Positions 1 to 10,799 of a stretch of 64,000 nucleotides of DNA are shown here, one piece after another (positions within the stretch are counted from its first letter, which is position 1; every line of letters starts with the position of its first letter). The position numbers and the translations under genes were made by a program. The notes below the pieces were generated by a model. That model was not told where the DNA came from, did not search any database, and saw nothing but the letters and a program-made list of their open reading frames with translations. Source of the stretch: Nymphaea colorata (lineage: Eukaryota; Streptophyta; Magnoliopsida; Nymphaeales; Nymphaeaceae); NCBI RefSeq assembly GCF_008831285.2, contig NC_045143.1, positions 8,629,503 to 8,693,502 of the forward strand, in the 5' to 3' direction.

Positions 1-268
1 ACAATAGGATCATATTTAGTGAGATGACTTGCTAGATTTTGCAGATTTGCATTCCAGGAAGAACATGTTTTAGTTGCAGCTTTTCTATGGTTTAGAAAAG
101 CTTTCCGATGAAGTTCATTTTATTTGAAAAGGAGCTGTTAAGCGTCTTTTACCTTTATAAAAGACAAAAACGCAATTCGTCCTATTGTTTTTGAATCTTA
201 GCAAGCTATGGTGGTTTTCTGCCAGTATTCTTTATATTGGTATTAATATATCTACTTTGTTGGTTCAG

Positions 269-503
269 GTGTTTACAACTCATCACTGGATGGTGCGGAT
301 TTATAAACTAAAACCTCCTAAGAACCGAATTAGGGGAAAGTTAAAGAAGCCGAAGCAGGTATTACTGGAATCCCTTGTTTCTCCAAAGGCAATGGCATTT
401 CAGGATTAGCTGAAACTGACATTTTTCTTCACAGGGTTCAAAAACAGGCCGGTCTACCTCTCACAGAAAGGGTGGGCAAAGGCGGAATCCATGGCACTCA
501 TAA
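269..503 (+). CDS. STT3B: STT3-type oligosaccharyltransferase catalytic subunit, C-terminal exons (partial)
   Basis: These are the last two coding exons of a gene entering from the left edge. Exon 269-358 follows a ggttcag acceptor and encodes a segment containing [19 protein letters not shown]. It ends at a GCAG|GTATT donor. Exon 435-503 follows a cttcacag acceptor and adds 22 residues rich in Gly, Ser, Arg and Lys before TAA. The frame is kept (90 nt, phase 0). The stretch matches the conserved tail of STT3, the ER-membrane catalytic subunit that transfers the lipid-linked glycan to Asn in nascent proteins. The basic tail after the VRIYK motif fits the STT3B type better than the short STT3A tail. 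All membrane segments and the WWD catalytic motif lie outside the window. The gene converges with the MUN-domain gene at 4854. The family is confident; the STT3B paralogue is an inference. Confidence 0.8.
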
Positions 504-2149
504 AACAAGTTTAAGTAGGGAAACTTAACTTGAGGTTCATTTTTGTCATTTTATCGGTTTGTATGAATGCTAAGTTCTGATAGGCTTTGCACTTCTTTAT
601 TTGTTCCTTTTTTTCCTTAAAATCTTTTTTGTAGATTAATTTGATCTTTTGTCGATTAGGCCTGAACAGAGTAATTAAACATCATTGTGATGATGACAAA
701 ATAATATTTAATGATAAAATTCTGTATTCTAAGGGGGAAATTTTTTTTGGCGATCACTAACTTCTTTTGTTCTTATGGTGTTGGCATTCTATGGATCTTC
801 ATCTGCTGCACACTTGCGTAGACATAATTCCAAAATGGAGGGTAACATGCAATCACACTAATCAGCCAGGTGTATGAAGCCATTTTCAGCATGATAATTT
901 GGCCCTTTCTTTCGCCAATAAAGTCAATTGAACAGGTAATTATCATTGAATGCATTGCTTATAGTAGATTGAAAAATGCCTGAGAACATACTTGGATTCC
1001 ACTTGTTTGGTATAGCTACTTGTGAAGGGCATCAAGTTCAGTGGGTATCGCATGCTTTAATACCTGCCACCCAGCTTCGTGCCCTCCTTGGTTGGCACCA
1101 GCTAGAAAATCCATGCGCGCTTGAGGTTTTCTTTTTTCTTCAGTTTCCAACACTAGGAGCAATAGTAAGATAATGGTACTGGCAACGACTACAATAGCGT
1201 AGTTGCGCATTAGTAAAAAATGTCACGTAACACTAATGTATAATGGCTTCAGAGATCAACCAGGATTAGGAACCCTTTTTACGCGATCAAGAGTAGCCCG
1301 TGTTTAGTTAGGCCGACCATTCTAATATTCTCCATACCTTAACCTTTTGCCCAATGCTCACTACTTACTACACCTCTGATGGAGCATCATGTACTATGTC
1401 TTCGAGCCTTGTTCACGTCTAAGGTCCCCTTAACGTGCATAGGGAAGTTTACGAAGTGAATCGCTTTCTTAATAGTGAAATCTTGAGAGGCGGTATAATA
1501 TCGTCATATACCAGGAACAACAAAATGTGTTTCTAACTTATGTGAGGCCCTTCAGTTTTTCTGTCTGGCAATCTGCAGTTCGTGACACTTAATGATGCCG
1601 AACACCGTCTTTGATGATTGTGTTTTCACTTTTTGAGGTTTCTCCTCGAATTTTACCATGGGAGTGAGTGGCTTGGCTTGTCACAGGATATAATAAGTAA
1701 TGTATTATAAGTCACTGATGTTTAGTTTAGATTATATACATAAAAAAAGGTCTGCACGTCCTGTTCGACTCCAGGAGGCATATCCAGTCTCAGCTTTCTC
1801 TCAACAGTGTCGTCTATGAGACCCGAGCACTGTGTCCCACTACATTATTCATCAGAAGATTACTTATATTAGTAAGATACTTGTAATAGTTCCTATTCAA
1901 CCCTGCTGGGAGATGGGCTCCTTTCCTTTATTATTCACAAAGAATGGTAACAATATACAGACACAAAGAAACAAGGCCAAACAACCACAACAAAGAACTG
2001 CCCAACAGCCTAAAAACAGAGAGGGTTACTGGGGACTAACATTTAAATATTATCCAAGACACAGCTAGAATTTACGGGAAGACGGACATGCATAAGCTCA
2101 ACATTTTCCACCGAAGGGTTGCTGATCCGAATTTGCAACAGCACCTTTC

Positions 2150-2775
2150 ATGCTGCAACGGGATGAGACCCAGGCCATTGCACCTCAGGAAAGTATGTTT
2201 CAAAATTCTTCTCCATTTCTGAGGACTCCCTAAACATACATACTACAAATCGGTCCGCAGTTACCCAGATCACTGATATCTGTATAAGAAATGCATCCGC
2301 CATATCCTTCCAACTCTGCTTCACAAACTGAAGCCCTCCATACATACTGTTCGTCTCCCGGGATTTAACTATAAGTCCAACTTCAGAATACCCTTATACG
2401 ATTTACGTATAGACTGCACTACGAAACCTGCCTCTCCAAACGAAGGCCAAAGATCAGGCCTTAGTTGTCCTTCCAGACAACCTCTCAGGTCACCTCTTAT
2501 TCTATTCTCTACCCCATGGAGAAGTTTGTTCCTGTGTTTCCATGTGCTCCAAATTACTATTGGAAACATTAATCTCCAATTTCTGCCGACCCATTTTGAT
2601 TTGAACTCTCTTCCACCACCATAATATAATAGCATATCTCAGACTGATTTTGCTGGTTTCAGGGTCACATTGAACCTTTCAGCCTGCTATTTTTGGACTG
2701 CTACCCCTCGTTTACACTATACAAAGAGGCAGCCAATTGATTCACACTCCTCCTTGCAATCATAAACACCTATTA
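2150..2775 (-). pseudogene. LINE-type retrotransposon relic (3' end of the RT ORF)
   Basis: Read on the minus strand, the region shows a degraded zf-RVT-like motif (spaced Cys and Glu-Ser residues, about 2700-2775). After an in-frame stop comes a run with FPIVIWSTWKHRNKLLHG (about 2515-2575), which is the typical W-x2-W-K-x-R-N signature near the C-terminus of plant LINE ORF2 proteins. Several stops break the frame. No reverse transcriptase core or poly(A) tail was found, so this is a 5'-truncated, decayed fragment. A domesticated RNase H-like gene is a less likely alternative because of the stops. Confidence 0.55.
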
Positions 2776-3784
2776 GCCTGCGTAAAATTAAATGACTGCA
2801 ACTTGTCCAAGCTACCCTTCCTATTACAAATGGCCATGAGGGGCATAGCGTAGCTAGTCAGACTAGCAAATCAGTGAAAGTTTGGTTGTCAGTTTGATTT
2901 TTATAAATGGTACTCATATGATAAATGCATGACATTCTAGTTGACAGGTGTATCATTTTCTACTTAAGTCTTGATGCAACTCTAAACCCTAAGATAAGGA
3001 GGAAAGAGAGAAGCTTACACCAGGGTATCTCCCACCCCACTCATGTTACCATTGCCAAATAGCTGCACCATTTTGGCCGAAAGTCTTCTTTCCAGGGATT
3101 TGGCTGCAGTGCCATTCCAAACCAATCTTTCTGATCCCCAAGGTGCGTGAAATCCAACACATGACTGACCAGTGGCAGAGCTACATTTAACTGCCCACAC
3201 CAGCTTCTCAATTTTCTTTCATTTTTATTGTTTATTATTTACTTTGTTATACGTGTAAGTTTCCCTTCAGGTATGAAAATTTGTGAATCAGTGCCCCTTC
3301 AAAAAAAAAATTCTAGCTTTGCCACTGTGTCCGACCCCATGGGCGATTACTTATAACAGTTGAAAACCTATGTTCTTAGACATGTTGAACTTATAGTACG
3401 ATTAAATATTGCCGAGGGACATTTCTAAATATCTACCAACATTCTGCAAGTCATGAAAAAGCAAACTTCTGAACAGCAAAAGCTTCTAAGATGCCAGCTA
3501 TATAGGAAAGGCAGGTTACCAGCGAACAACCCCTCAAAAATTGCACCTGCAAAGATACGCAATCAAGAATTGATATGATCAAAAGAACGTAAATTTCTTA
3601 ACAAAATCTGAAAGAATTTCAGTTTACTTATTCTGTTGAAAAATTTGTAGCGTGCATGAGTGTCCCTAAACGTAATCTTGAAGTCGTGTAGGCTATGTAG
3701 CATTGTTATGGTTCATCTGATGTACCCCCACCCCCCCTCTGCCGGACTTCACATTCATGCTTTTCACAATGTGGTGTGTCTTTG

Positions 3785-3905
3785 AGATCCACGTTGGTGG
3801 TTGATACTGAAATCCACAGTTTTATTAAAACCATGGATTTCAGTTATCGTTGATTTCATATTCCCATCGGAAATCAAAACCAACCTAAGGTTTTACTGCT
3901 ACTTT
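3785..3905. repeat. Small palindromic MITE-like element
   Basis: An imperfect inverted repeat of about 120 bp. The inner arms ACTGAAATCCA and TGGATTTCAGT are perfect 11-bp complements. The outer arms (around ggtggttgat and atcaaaaccaacc) also pair. No clear target duplication is seen. Confidence 0.5.
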
Positions 3906-4239
3906 CCCTATTAAATTCAAAAAATTGCCATTCTCCAGTTATGTTTATCGGCGCAAGATCGTGAAATTTTTTATCCGGAGTCGAGCTTCCAGATCATGTC
4001 TCTTACACCAGTGATAGGAAATGGCATCAATTCAACTTGTATGACAGTTGGATATTAATCAGCTAAATATGTCAAATTAAATTTGGTACGTAACAGCTAA
4101 AAAGTAAACATTTACAATACCATTCTCGAACATTTGACAGATGTACTTACAGACCGTGCTCTTCATATTCACTTGATTACGGGACTTCTCAAATTTTAAA
4201 CAGGTTCAAGGAAGTGCTCCACACTAGGAAAAATAGCAC

Positions 4240-4242
4240 ACG

Positions 4243-4279
<37 letters not shown>
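4240..4279. repeat. (CA)n(GA)n compound microsatellite
   Basis: About 10 CA units pass directly into about 10 GA units. Confidence 0.95.
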
Positions 4280-4439
4280 CAACTTAGGAACTTCTACAAC
4301 TTTCTATAGTCTATAGACGGATATTCTGCTTCATATTCCCACATGGATCTTTGCCCATAACTCTCAACTAGACGAGAATCTCCTCACTGATAGCATAAAA
4401 GCAATAAAACAGAAAGGAAAACCAAAGGAACAAATTTCT

Positions 4440-4445
4440 TTTATT
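4440..4445 (-). terminator. Candidate poly(A) signal of the MUN-domain gene
   Basis: An AATAAA on the minus strand about 410 nt past the stop codon. Plant polyadenylation signals are loose, so other A-rich sites nearer the stop are possible. Confidence 0.3.
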
Positions 4446-4853
4446 GTGTGCTTCCATCAACCTATACAATCTGTGGAAACCCAAACGTCCAAACATTGAG
4501 ACAAAAATGTAAAGGATTTTCAGATTCCTAGTTAATCGTGCCAAATTGCCGCATCTCATACATCGGCTCATTCTATACTACGTGGAAAATTACACAACAA
4601 GAATTAAGGTCAACAAACTGAGGTCATCGATATTGAAAATAAAGGAGGACATTCCGATGTTCAACTGGGTTATTTGTAATGGCAGGCCAGATGGTTAGAA
4701 GCAGCACATGCCACAAGAGTAATGCATATAACCTAACGCCTTCATTAGCTCTATCGTGAAAAACCCCTAAAAAAGACTACAAAATTTGCCTCGTGTACAT
4801 AATTACATATGGAACTGCTCCATGGTCTCACATGGAGGATACTGTCCAAGATG

Positions 4854-7800
4854 CTAGAGCTTCTTTGGAAGGCCATAAGTGTTCTTTAAGAATTTTATAG
4901 CAGCCTTGTCATTCCGATGACAAAGAACTCGCAGAACTGTGTTTGGATCTGATGGTGACCAGTTGTTTGGTGTGGGAGGGAGAGTAATCTTGGATATTGA
5001 GGAACCATACACCTGTGCAACTGTGCGCTTATATCGCTTAACCAGATCTTCAGTCTCTTCATGGAAAAGAGGAAGGATATTTGTCACAAGTATTGCTGCC
5101 GTCTCGATCAGTTCCTGGGGCAATCCATCCCCATCAACAAGGTACAACTGCTTGAGCAATCTAAAGTCTTCTTCTATCAGCTGACAATCTTGGCGAGAGA
5201 AAGCACGGGATGGCCCTCCTGCAAGAAGAACTAGCAGGAACCCATCAAAGGAGGCTTTCATTAAGGCAGTCAGAGCACGAACGCGAACTCGGGTGTGCAC
5301 AGTACTTGCAACTAACTCAAGGTTCTGCTCTAACTCCCTTAACAGAGGTTCAACCCTTGAACTTGCTGGCTCTCCAACATACAAACCTTCCCATAAAAGG
5401 TGATTCAAACTGCAGAAGACAACTTTATATGCAGTTGCTTCACAGAGTTGTTGAATTCCTTCATGACAGCTAGCAAGGGCAAGCTCAAATTTGGCTTCTT
5501 CACCATTTAACGCAGACATGTCTGTGAACTCTCCATTCCTCAAATGAGAAATTATCCTTCTCTCCAAAATCTCCAACTCCGTGCAGATCTGATGCAGAGT
5601 ATTCATGCGGATGCATAGTTGGGACAAACCAAATGAATCACCACCATTCATTATGCCCACCTGTGATTTCTTTCTCTGGAACATAGGCAGCTTCTCTTTT
5701 CTCTTGAAAACCCCCAACTTTGAACCGGTTGTACATCTAGTTAATGCTGGCAGGGTGGGTACAAAACTGCTTTTTGTTCCTACAAAATGTAGAGAAAGTA
5801 ACTCAACATTATATCAAAACGGTTAAAGAACATTCTAGAAGGACTGTCTCATACCACAGCCAGATTTTGCTTTGGATATGTAGTGCTGAAGACCTTGATC
5901 AAGACCAGATACCAGGTGTGGGATTAAGTCCTGATGCATTGGTATGGGGAGGTGAAAGAATGCTTCAACAGTCTCATCCATCATGTGAATAACTTCCACT
6001 AAAGAGGGTGCAAATTGCTCCGTTTCTGCTCTTGGATTCCAAGCCTACAAAAGCATGAACATAGACCCTGCTTTCAGTTATTGATAAATAGTCTACAATT
6101 CTAGAAGATCATAGTAAAGTCCGTATATCAGCTGAAGGTCTTGTTTGCGGTCAAGGATGTTTATGTCAAGTGTGGTAGATGAAGTAGCACATAGGGCAAT
6201 GCTACTGACAAGTGAATTGGAAGAACCAAAATTTGAGCTCCCTCCTCACATCCATACAAGGAAGGTTAGCTTTAAAATAGTATAGCCGATTTTTAAAATT
6301 TGAAAGGTGATTCATGTAGAAAAATATTTAAGAACTAGAAAAAAAAAAGAAAAAACAAATTTGCATAGAATTTTTATCACATCAATTTAACGCCAAAAAA
6401 CTAAGTATGATCTTAACTCTGGGGTGTTGTAAAGGACAAGCTGCATATGGTCGTGGTTACCTCAAAGCCTGAATCTTTAACCTCTCATTTGGCAGCCTGA
6501 GCACTTTGCCATGACACCATAAAGGCCCTCAAACTTTTATAAATATATGTCATTATCTTTTATAACCAAAAATGAAAAAATTATATAACATTAACATTGG
6601 TGGGAAAACTAGGCAAACTATGAGCGCAACAGTTACTCCTAATCTGTAATAGACAAATCAATATGGTATAGATTATTAGATATAGCAACTACTAAAATAA
6701 TTGAACCATGCAATTGTTCAGCTGTAAATGCAATGAACTACAAAAAATTAGGTGCTCATATGTTCACAGCCACAAGAAAATATGTACAATACCTCTTGCT
6801 GCAAGTTACTATCCACCCATTCCCTAAGACTTTCAGCCCTTAACTTTATCCACGTTTTTGCTAAACTAGCCACCACAGACTCAGCCTCATAAGGAGGCAT
6901 CTCACGGATTATTCCCTTTCCACCATCTTCACTGTCAACTGAGTCTTCAACAGCAATATTAACCAGTTCCTTCTCTAAATTGTCTGCAGACTTCAGAACT
7001 TCTACAGCATCTGGAGTTAACTCTGTTATACCGGATAAGAATTGCTTTAACTCACTCCCATAGCATGCATGAAGAGTTGCAGCTGCCACACCAGCAGCCA
7101 GAGGATGCCATTTCTTCAGGACTGGACTAAACACTTCCTTCTCGTATTTCACCAAATCACAAATATCCAATGCAAGGACAGAAAGAACTGGAGGAGGAGG
7201 ATTTCTTGGGTTTCCATATGATCGCCTGCTTGAATCAACCACTTCCATTTTCTACATTTTGAAAAATAAGCACTGTCAGATGCTACAATTTTTGGAAGAC
7301 CAGAAAACAAAAAGTAAAATTTCTTTGATGCTCAAATACCAATCCTATGACTCCAAAGTCTATACAGACAACAATTGCAGGATGAGCTGTGATAAACTTT
7401 ACTTTTCCAGGGTAAAATTATCTCATTCTTTTGTTAAGGTACATCTACATAGTCATTTTAATACTAGAAGACAGAAGCCAACAAGCATTCCTCTTTCTAT
7501 TATGATATTCTTTTCTTTCCCCTTTAGACGTACAAGCTCAGATTATCTCCAAGTAGAATTTGATCCTGATGTATCCAGGCCAGGTTGCTGACCTTAAAGA
7601 TCCATTTATCATGTTGAGCATACCCAGTAAAATACTGAACTGTTCACTAACCTGTGCAAAGGCGGTACGAATAGAGGACCTAATGTAAGCCTCAACCCTG
7701 TTGCGAGATACATCAACTCCTTCCCTCCGCCTGCGATGATACTGGCTTGAAATATCTTCGACCAGAATCTTAGCAGCTGAAATGCCCAAGGCGACTGTGT

Positions 7801-10230
7801 TCTGCATCAGATCAATGGTGTCTGCCTGAAAAGTGTCATGATAGGCAAGAAGCCTTTTCTCAGTCCAACCCAACATCGAAGAAAGGCTTGATTTCAATAT
7901 ATTGGCATATAAAGGGTCCTTGATTGCTTTTGCATTTTTTGCAACTTCTGCCAATTGATTCTCAGATGCAAACAGTAAACTGCTTTCCACTTGCCCAGTT
8001 GCAATGAACCGATTAAACAGGACCCAAGAAAAACAGAGATTATGAAGCATCTGATTTATTCCAAGCATCAACCATGACTTCTTTAAGAGATTCAACACCT
8101 CATTGAGCTCCTCAATTAGTGCACATTTATCATTACCATCAAAACAAGCCTCTAAAAGGATCTGGTAAAGCATAAGGTTCAAAGGCAACCCATCAGCCCA
8201 ATGACATGTATCTGTGGGATATCCATCTAATGATCGGCAAGCGAGAGGCATTACAGTACTTCGTAGGGCTTGCATTGACTCGGAATTTTTTCCTATTTCT
8301 GTTGGCCTCTCTGAAGCTCCTTTCAGGACTTGGCAAAGCCTCCCTGCAGCTGAATCATTTTTCTCCAAAGGGACCAGAGGGTGCAGAAGTAGACCAGCCT
8401 CAAGGACCTTCAAATTCCTAACCTTCCAAGCTTCATATTCTTCAGGGTTTAAAAAATCTGAAGCCTTGGATTGCTGCAAGAATTCTAGAGGCAGAACCAT
8501 TGCTTCAATTTGCTTCCCTATCTGTAACAAATAACAATCATCAAGCCATAAGCCAACAGAAAGTAAAATCTAAGAGAAACAACAGAAATCAAATTCTCCA
8601 ATGAAATGCACAGATGTAAAGCTCATATTCAATGATAAACTATCAAAACCTTCCCTCTCTTGTTGGCCCTTGATGATGAAATAAGAAGTTAAAGACTGAA
8701 ACAGAAGAGGATTTTCCCAGTACCAATACTCGATATATTCTCTATCATTGGACCTTTAATTGTGTAGTCGTCTTTTGATGTATGATAAAAGACGTAAGCA
8801 TTAGTCTTCTTCTGGTAAAAAAATCTATATCCTTTTCTCTGCCAATTTGTTTGTCTAAAATTTAAACTGATTTCATCAAAGACTGCAACAAGAAACAGAT
8901 CAAATTGCTAAACTGGTAACACTGGTTACATCTTAATAATTGTTGGCCTTCGGTGTCAATAAAGAGAAATACAAGGAAGATAGTAGCGGCCCTTCCTAAT
9001 GTAAGGGAGGAAACCAAGCAGGACTTAAAGGCAAAGACTTACGCAGGAAAAAAAAAAGGGGAAAAAAATAGAATAAAAAAATCCATAGAAGATTCTGAAG
9101 CAAAAAAAAGCAGCCCGTCAGCGAGAAAAAGGGTCGTCGGGACGGTTCGCGGGCATAAAAAAACAAGGATCACCTTATTTCATTCTTCTTGCTAGGTTTG
9201 ATAAATCAAGCTAATGAACAACCATAAACTGCAGTAGCAGGAAGCAGCATAGAAATTAATGCAATGAAATTAATTCGAAAAAAGAGTGTTAAAAGATCAT
9301 TTAATTGTCTTCACATGCTTTTCATTTTTTTATTGATTTCCCTATTTAAAATTAACGTGATCGACGGTGCAACTGCTAGCTAGTCGCCAAACATCATCAA
9401 AAACAAAGTCAAAACAGCAGCATACTGGAACAAACAGAACAGCCAAGGAAGTCACTCAGGAAACGTTCAAAACGCCATGAAAATAACACAGCTATGCTAC
9501 ATCCTCGATAAACACTCATTCGGCAAACTCCTCACATTACTACCTTAACTAGAAACGGCAAACATCCAACACAAACAGATCCATCAAATAACCAAGTACA
9601 GCAAAGGCATGTATCATGCATGTCGTTGGCTAGCTAAAGCAAAGAAAAGACGCAAAGAACAGGAATATTCAGCAATCGATCAAAGCACCAAAATCCCAGT
9701 TCGTATTTTATGCTCACTTGTCCCGCGGCGATCCTCAGCAGCGCACGGCGAATTTGGCTGTCCCTCTCCTCAGAAATCCCCATCTGAATCCTCATAAGCT
9801 CGGACACCGTGGTGGGCCTCTTCGACGACCGGGCCGGGCTCCCGTCCTTGTACGGGCTCTTCTTGGAGGACTTCAACCCCAGAGCCTTCTTCACGGTGCT
9901 CGCAGCAGAGGAAGTCAGCGACCTCTGCAATGGAGACGAAGAAGCAGGAGAATAAGTGGACGAGAAGGACACCGGCGACGGAGACGGAGAGAGCGACATC
10001 TCCCTTTCGCCGCTCCTCTGGTATTGAGGACTCCAACTCAAGGGCTTCCCCGCCGACGGCCTGCACGTAGCAACGAAGATCTCGTATGCTGTCTCCCTCA
10101 ATTCTGAGTGCGAAAACTCGACACCCAGTTCACCAAACGGTGAACCGAGACCGGAGACACCATTCCCTGCAACACCCATGTTGTGTCTCTTCGATTCCCC
10201 AGCATTTCTCTCCCGGTAAAAAGGAGCCAT
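4854..10230 (-). CDS. DUF810/MUN-domain protein, PATROL1 (Unc-13 homolog) family
   Basis: A five-exon gene encoding 985 residues. Exons read 10230-9718, 8521-7652, 7251-6793, 6044-5855 and 5779-4854. All introns are GT-AG and the frame is kept throughout (the exon 4/5 junction is phase 1). The N-terminal region has the family hallmark ELRETAYEIFVATCR, then a Ser/Pro-rich basic linker and a VSELMRIQMGISEERDSQIR stretch. Exon 2 carries the MVLPLELL-like block. Exons 3-5 carry the Munc13-homology (MUN) helical region, including FSPVLKKWHPLAAGVAAATL, SVDSEDGGKGIIREMPPYEA and LPALTRCTTGSKL. Arabidopsis PATROL1 controls delivery of a plasma-membrane proton ATPase, probably as a vesicle tether working with exocyst or SNAREs. 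Length fits the roughly 950-1100-residue family. Which paralogue this is cannot be decided here. No transmembrane segment is seen. The start ATG at 10230 is the only one giving the conserved N-terminus. Confidence 0.93.
8953..9195 (+). other. Purine-rich block of foreign-looking composition in intron 1 of the MUN-domain gene
   Basis: This stretch inside the 1196-bp first intron is A/G-rich on the plus strand, with long A and G runs and a locally GC-rich core (cccgtcagcgagaaa). It is open for 80 codons on the plus strand, rich in Lys and Arg. The composition differs from the T-rich intron around it and resembles organellar spacer DNA, but no organellar gene was recognised. It could be a nuclear insertion of organellar DNA or simply low-complexity sequence. 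Confidence 0.25.
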
Positions 10231-10530
10231 ATAGACTGTAGAGGGGTCGCAGCAACACGAACAAAAGACACCCCTCCTCAGTCCCCTCTCTCTTTCTCTC
10301 TCCCCCCTTTCCAGCAGTGCTTTTTCTTTTGTGTGCTCTCTCTCTCTCTCTGCAGCAGTATGTTGTTGCGTGCTGTGCGCCTGTGCCTTCCTGTTTCTCT
10401 CTCCTTTTCCTTTTCAGCTGTACTCTCGTTGGTAGCTCCCTCGTCCCTTATTCCCACTATACATACATATAAGACGTTTCACGCTTCAGTGATTCTCTGC
10501 TTCTTTTTCTCTCACGTTCCCAGACAATGA
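10231..10530 (-). promoter_or_regulatory. 5' UTR and proximal promoter of the MUN-domain gene
   Basis: Upstream of the ATG (minus strand) lie several GA-rich runs (the CT blocks at 10283-10312 and 10337-10352), typical of plant 5' UTRs and core promoters. A TATA-like CTTATATGTA lies near 10463-10472, about 235 nt upstream of the ATG. The transcription start was not determined. Confidence 0.4.
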
Positions 10531-10799
10531 ATTCTTCGGCCGTGCGTCAGAAGAGAATACGAGAAGCAGGAGTATATTGTTCATGCACATGGAAGGAAGA
10601 GCCACAGAGCAAAGGGATGAACAAAGGAGGGAGACGGACAACAAGAGGAAGAGCGCGAAGGCAGCCGGGCTTCCCCGTGTGCGACCGAGTCCAACACCAC
10701 CACGCGCTAGGCTCCAGGGAGAAGGCAATCGGCAATGACTTTTCCGAAATCCGAAACTCTGAAAAAAGTTAAAAACCACCAAATGTTGTTGACAGATGC

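Larger units (their letters stand above)
504..4439. other. Intergenic region between convergent STT3 and MUN-domain genes
   Basis: No conserved gene is recognisable. The stretch holds the STT3 3' UTR, a LINE relic (about 2150-2775), a hairpin MITE (3785-3905) and a CA/GA microsatellite (4240-4279). A short minus-strand frame at 1016-1210 starts with a hydrophobic segment and contains a good GGCAG|GTATT splice donor, but nothing conserved was recognised in it. Segment 1260-1700 shows no structure that I could interpret. Confidence 0.5.

Noticed and set aside
5210-5473. Plus-strand frames opposite exon 5 of the MUN-domain gene
   Set aside because: Antisense shadows of the conserved minus-strand exon.
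9719-10107. Long plus-strand and alternative minus-strand frames over exon 1 of the MUN-domain gene
   Set aside because: They are shadows of the GC-rich exon; only the 10230 frame encodes the conserved family N-terminus.
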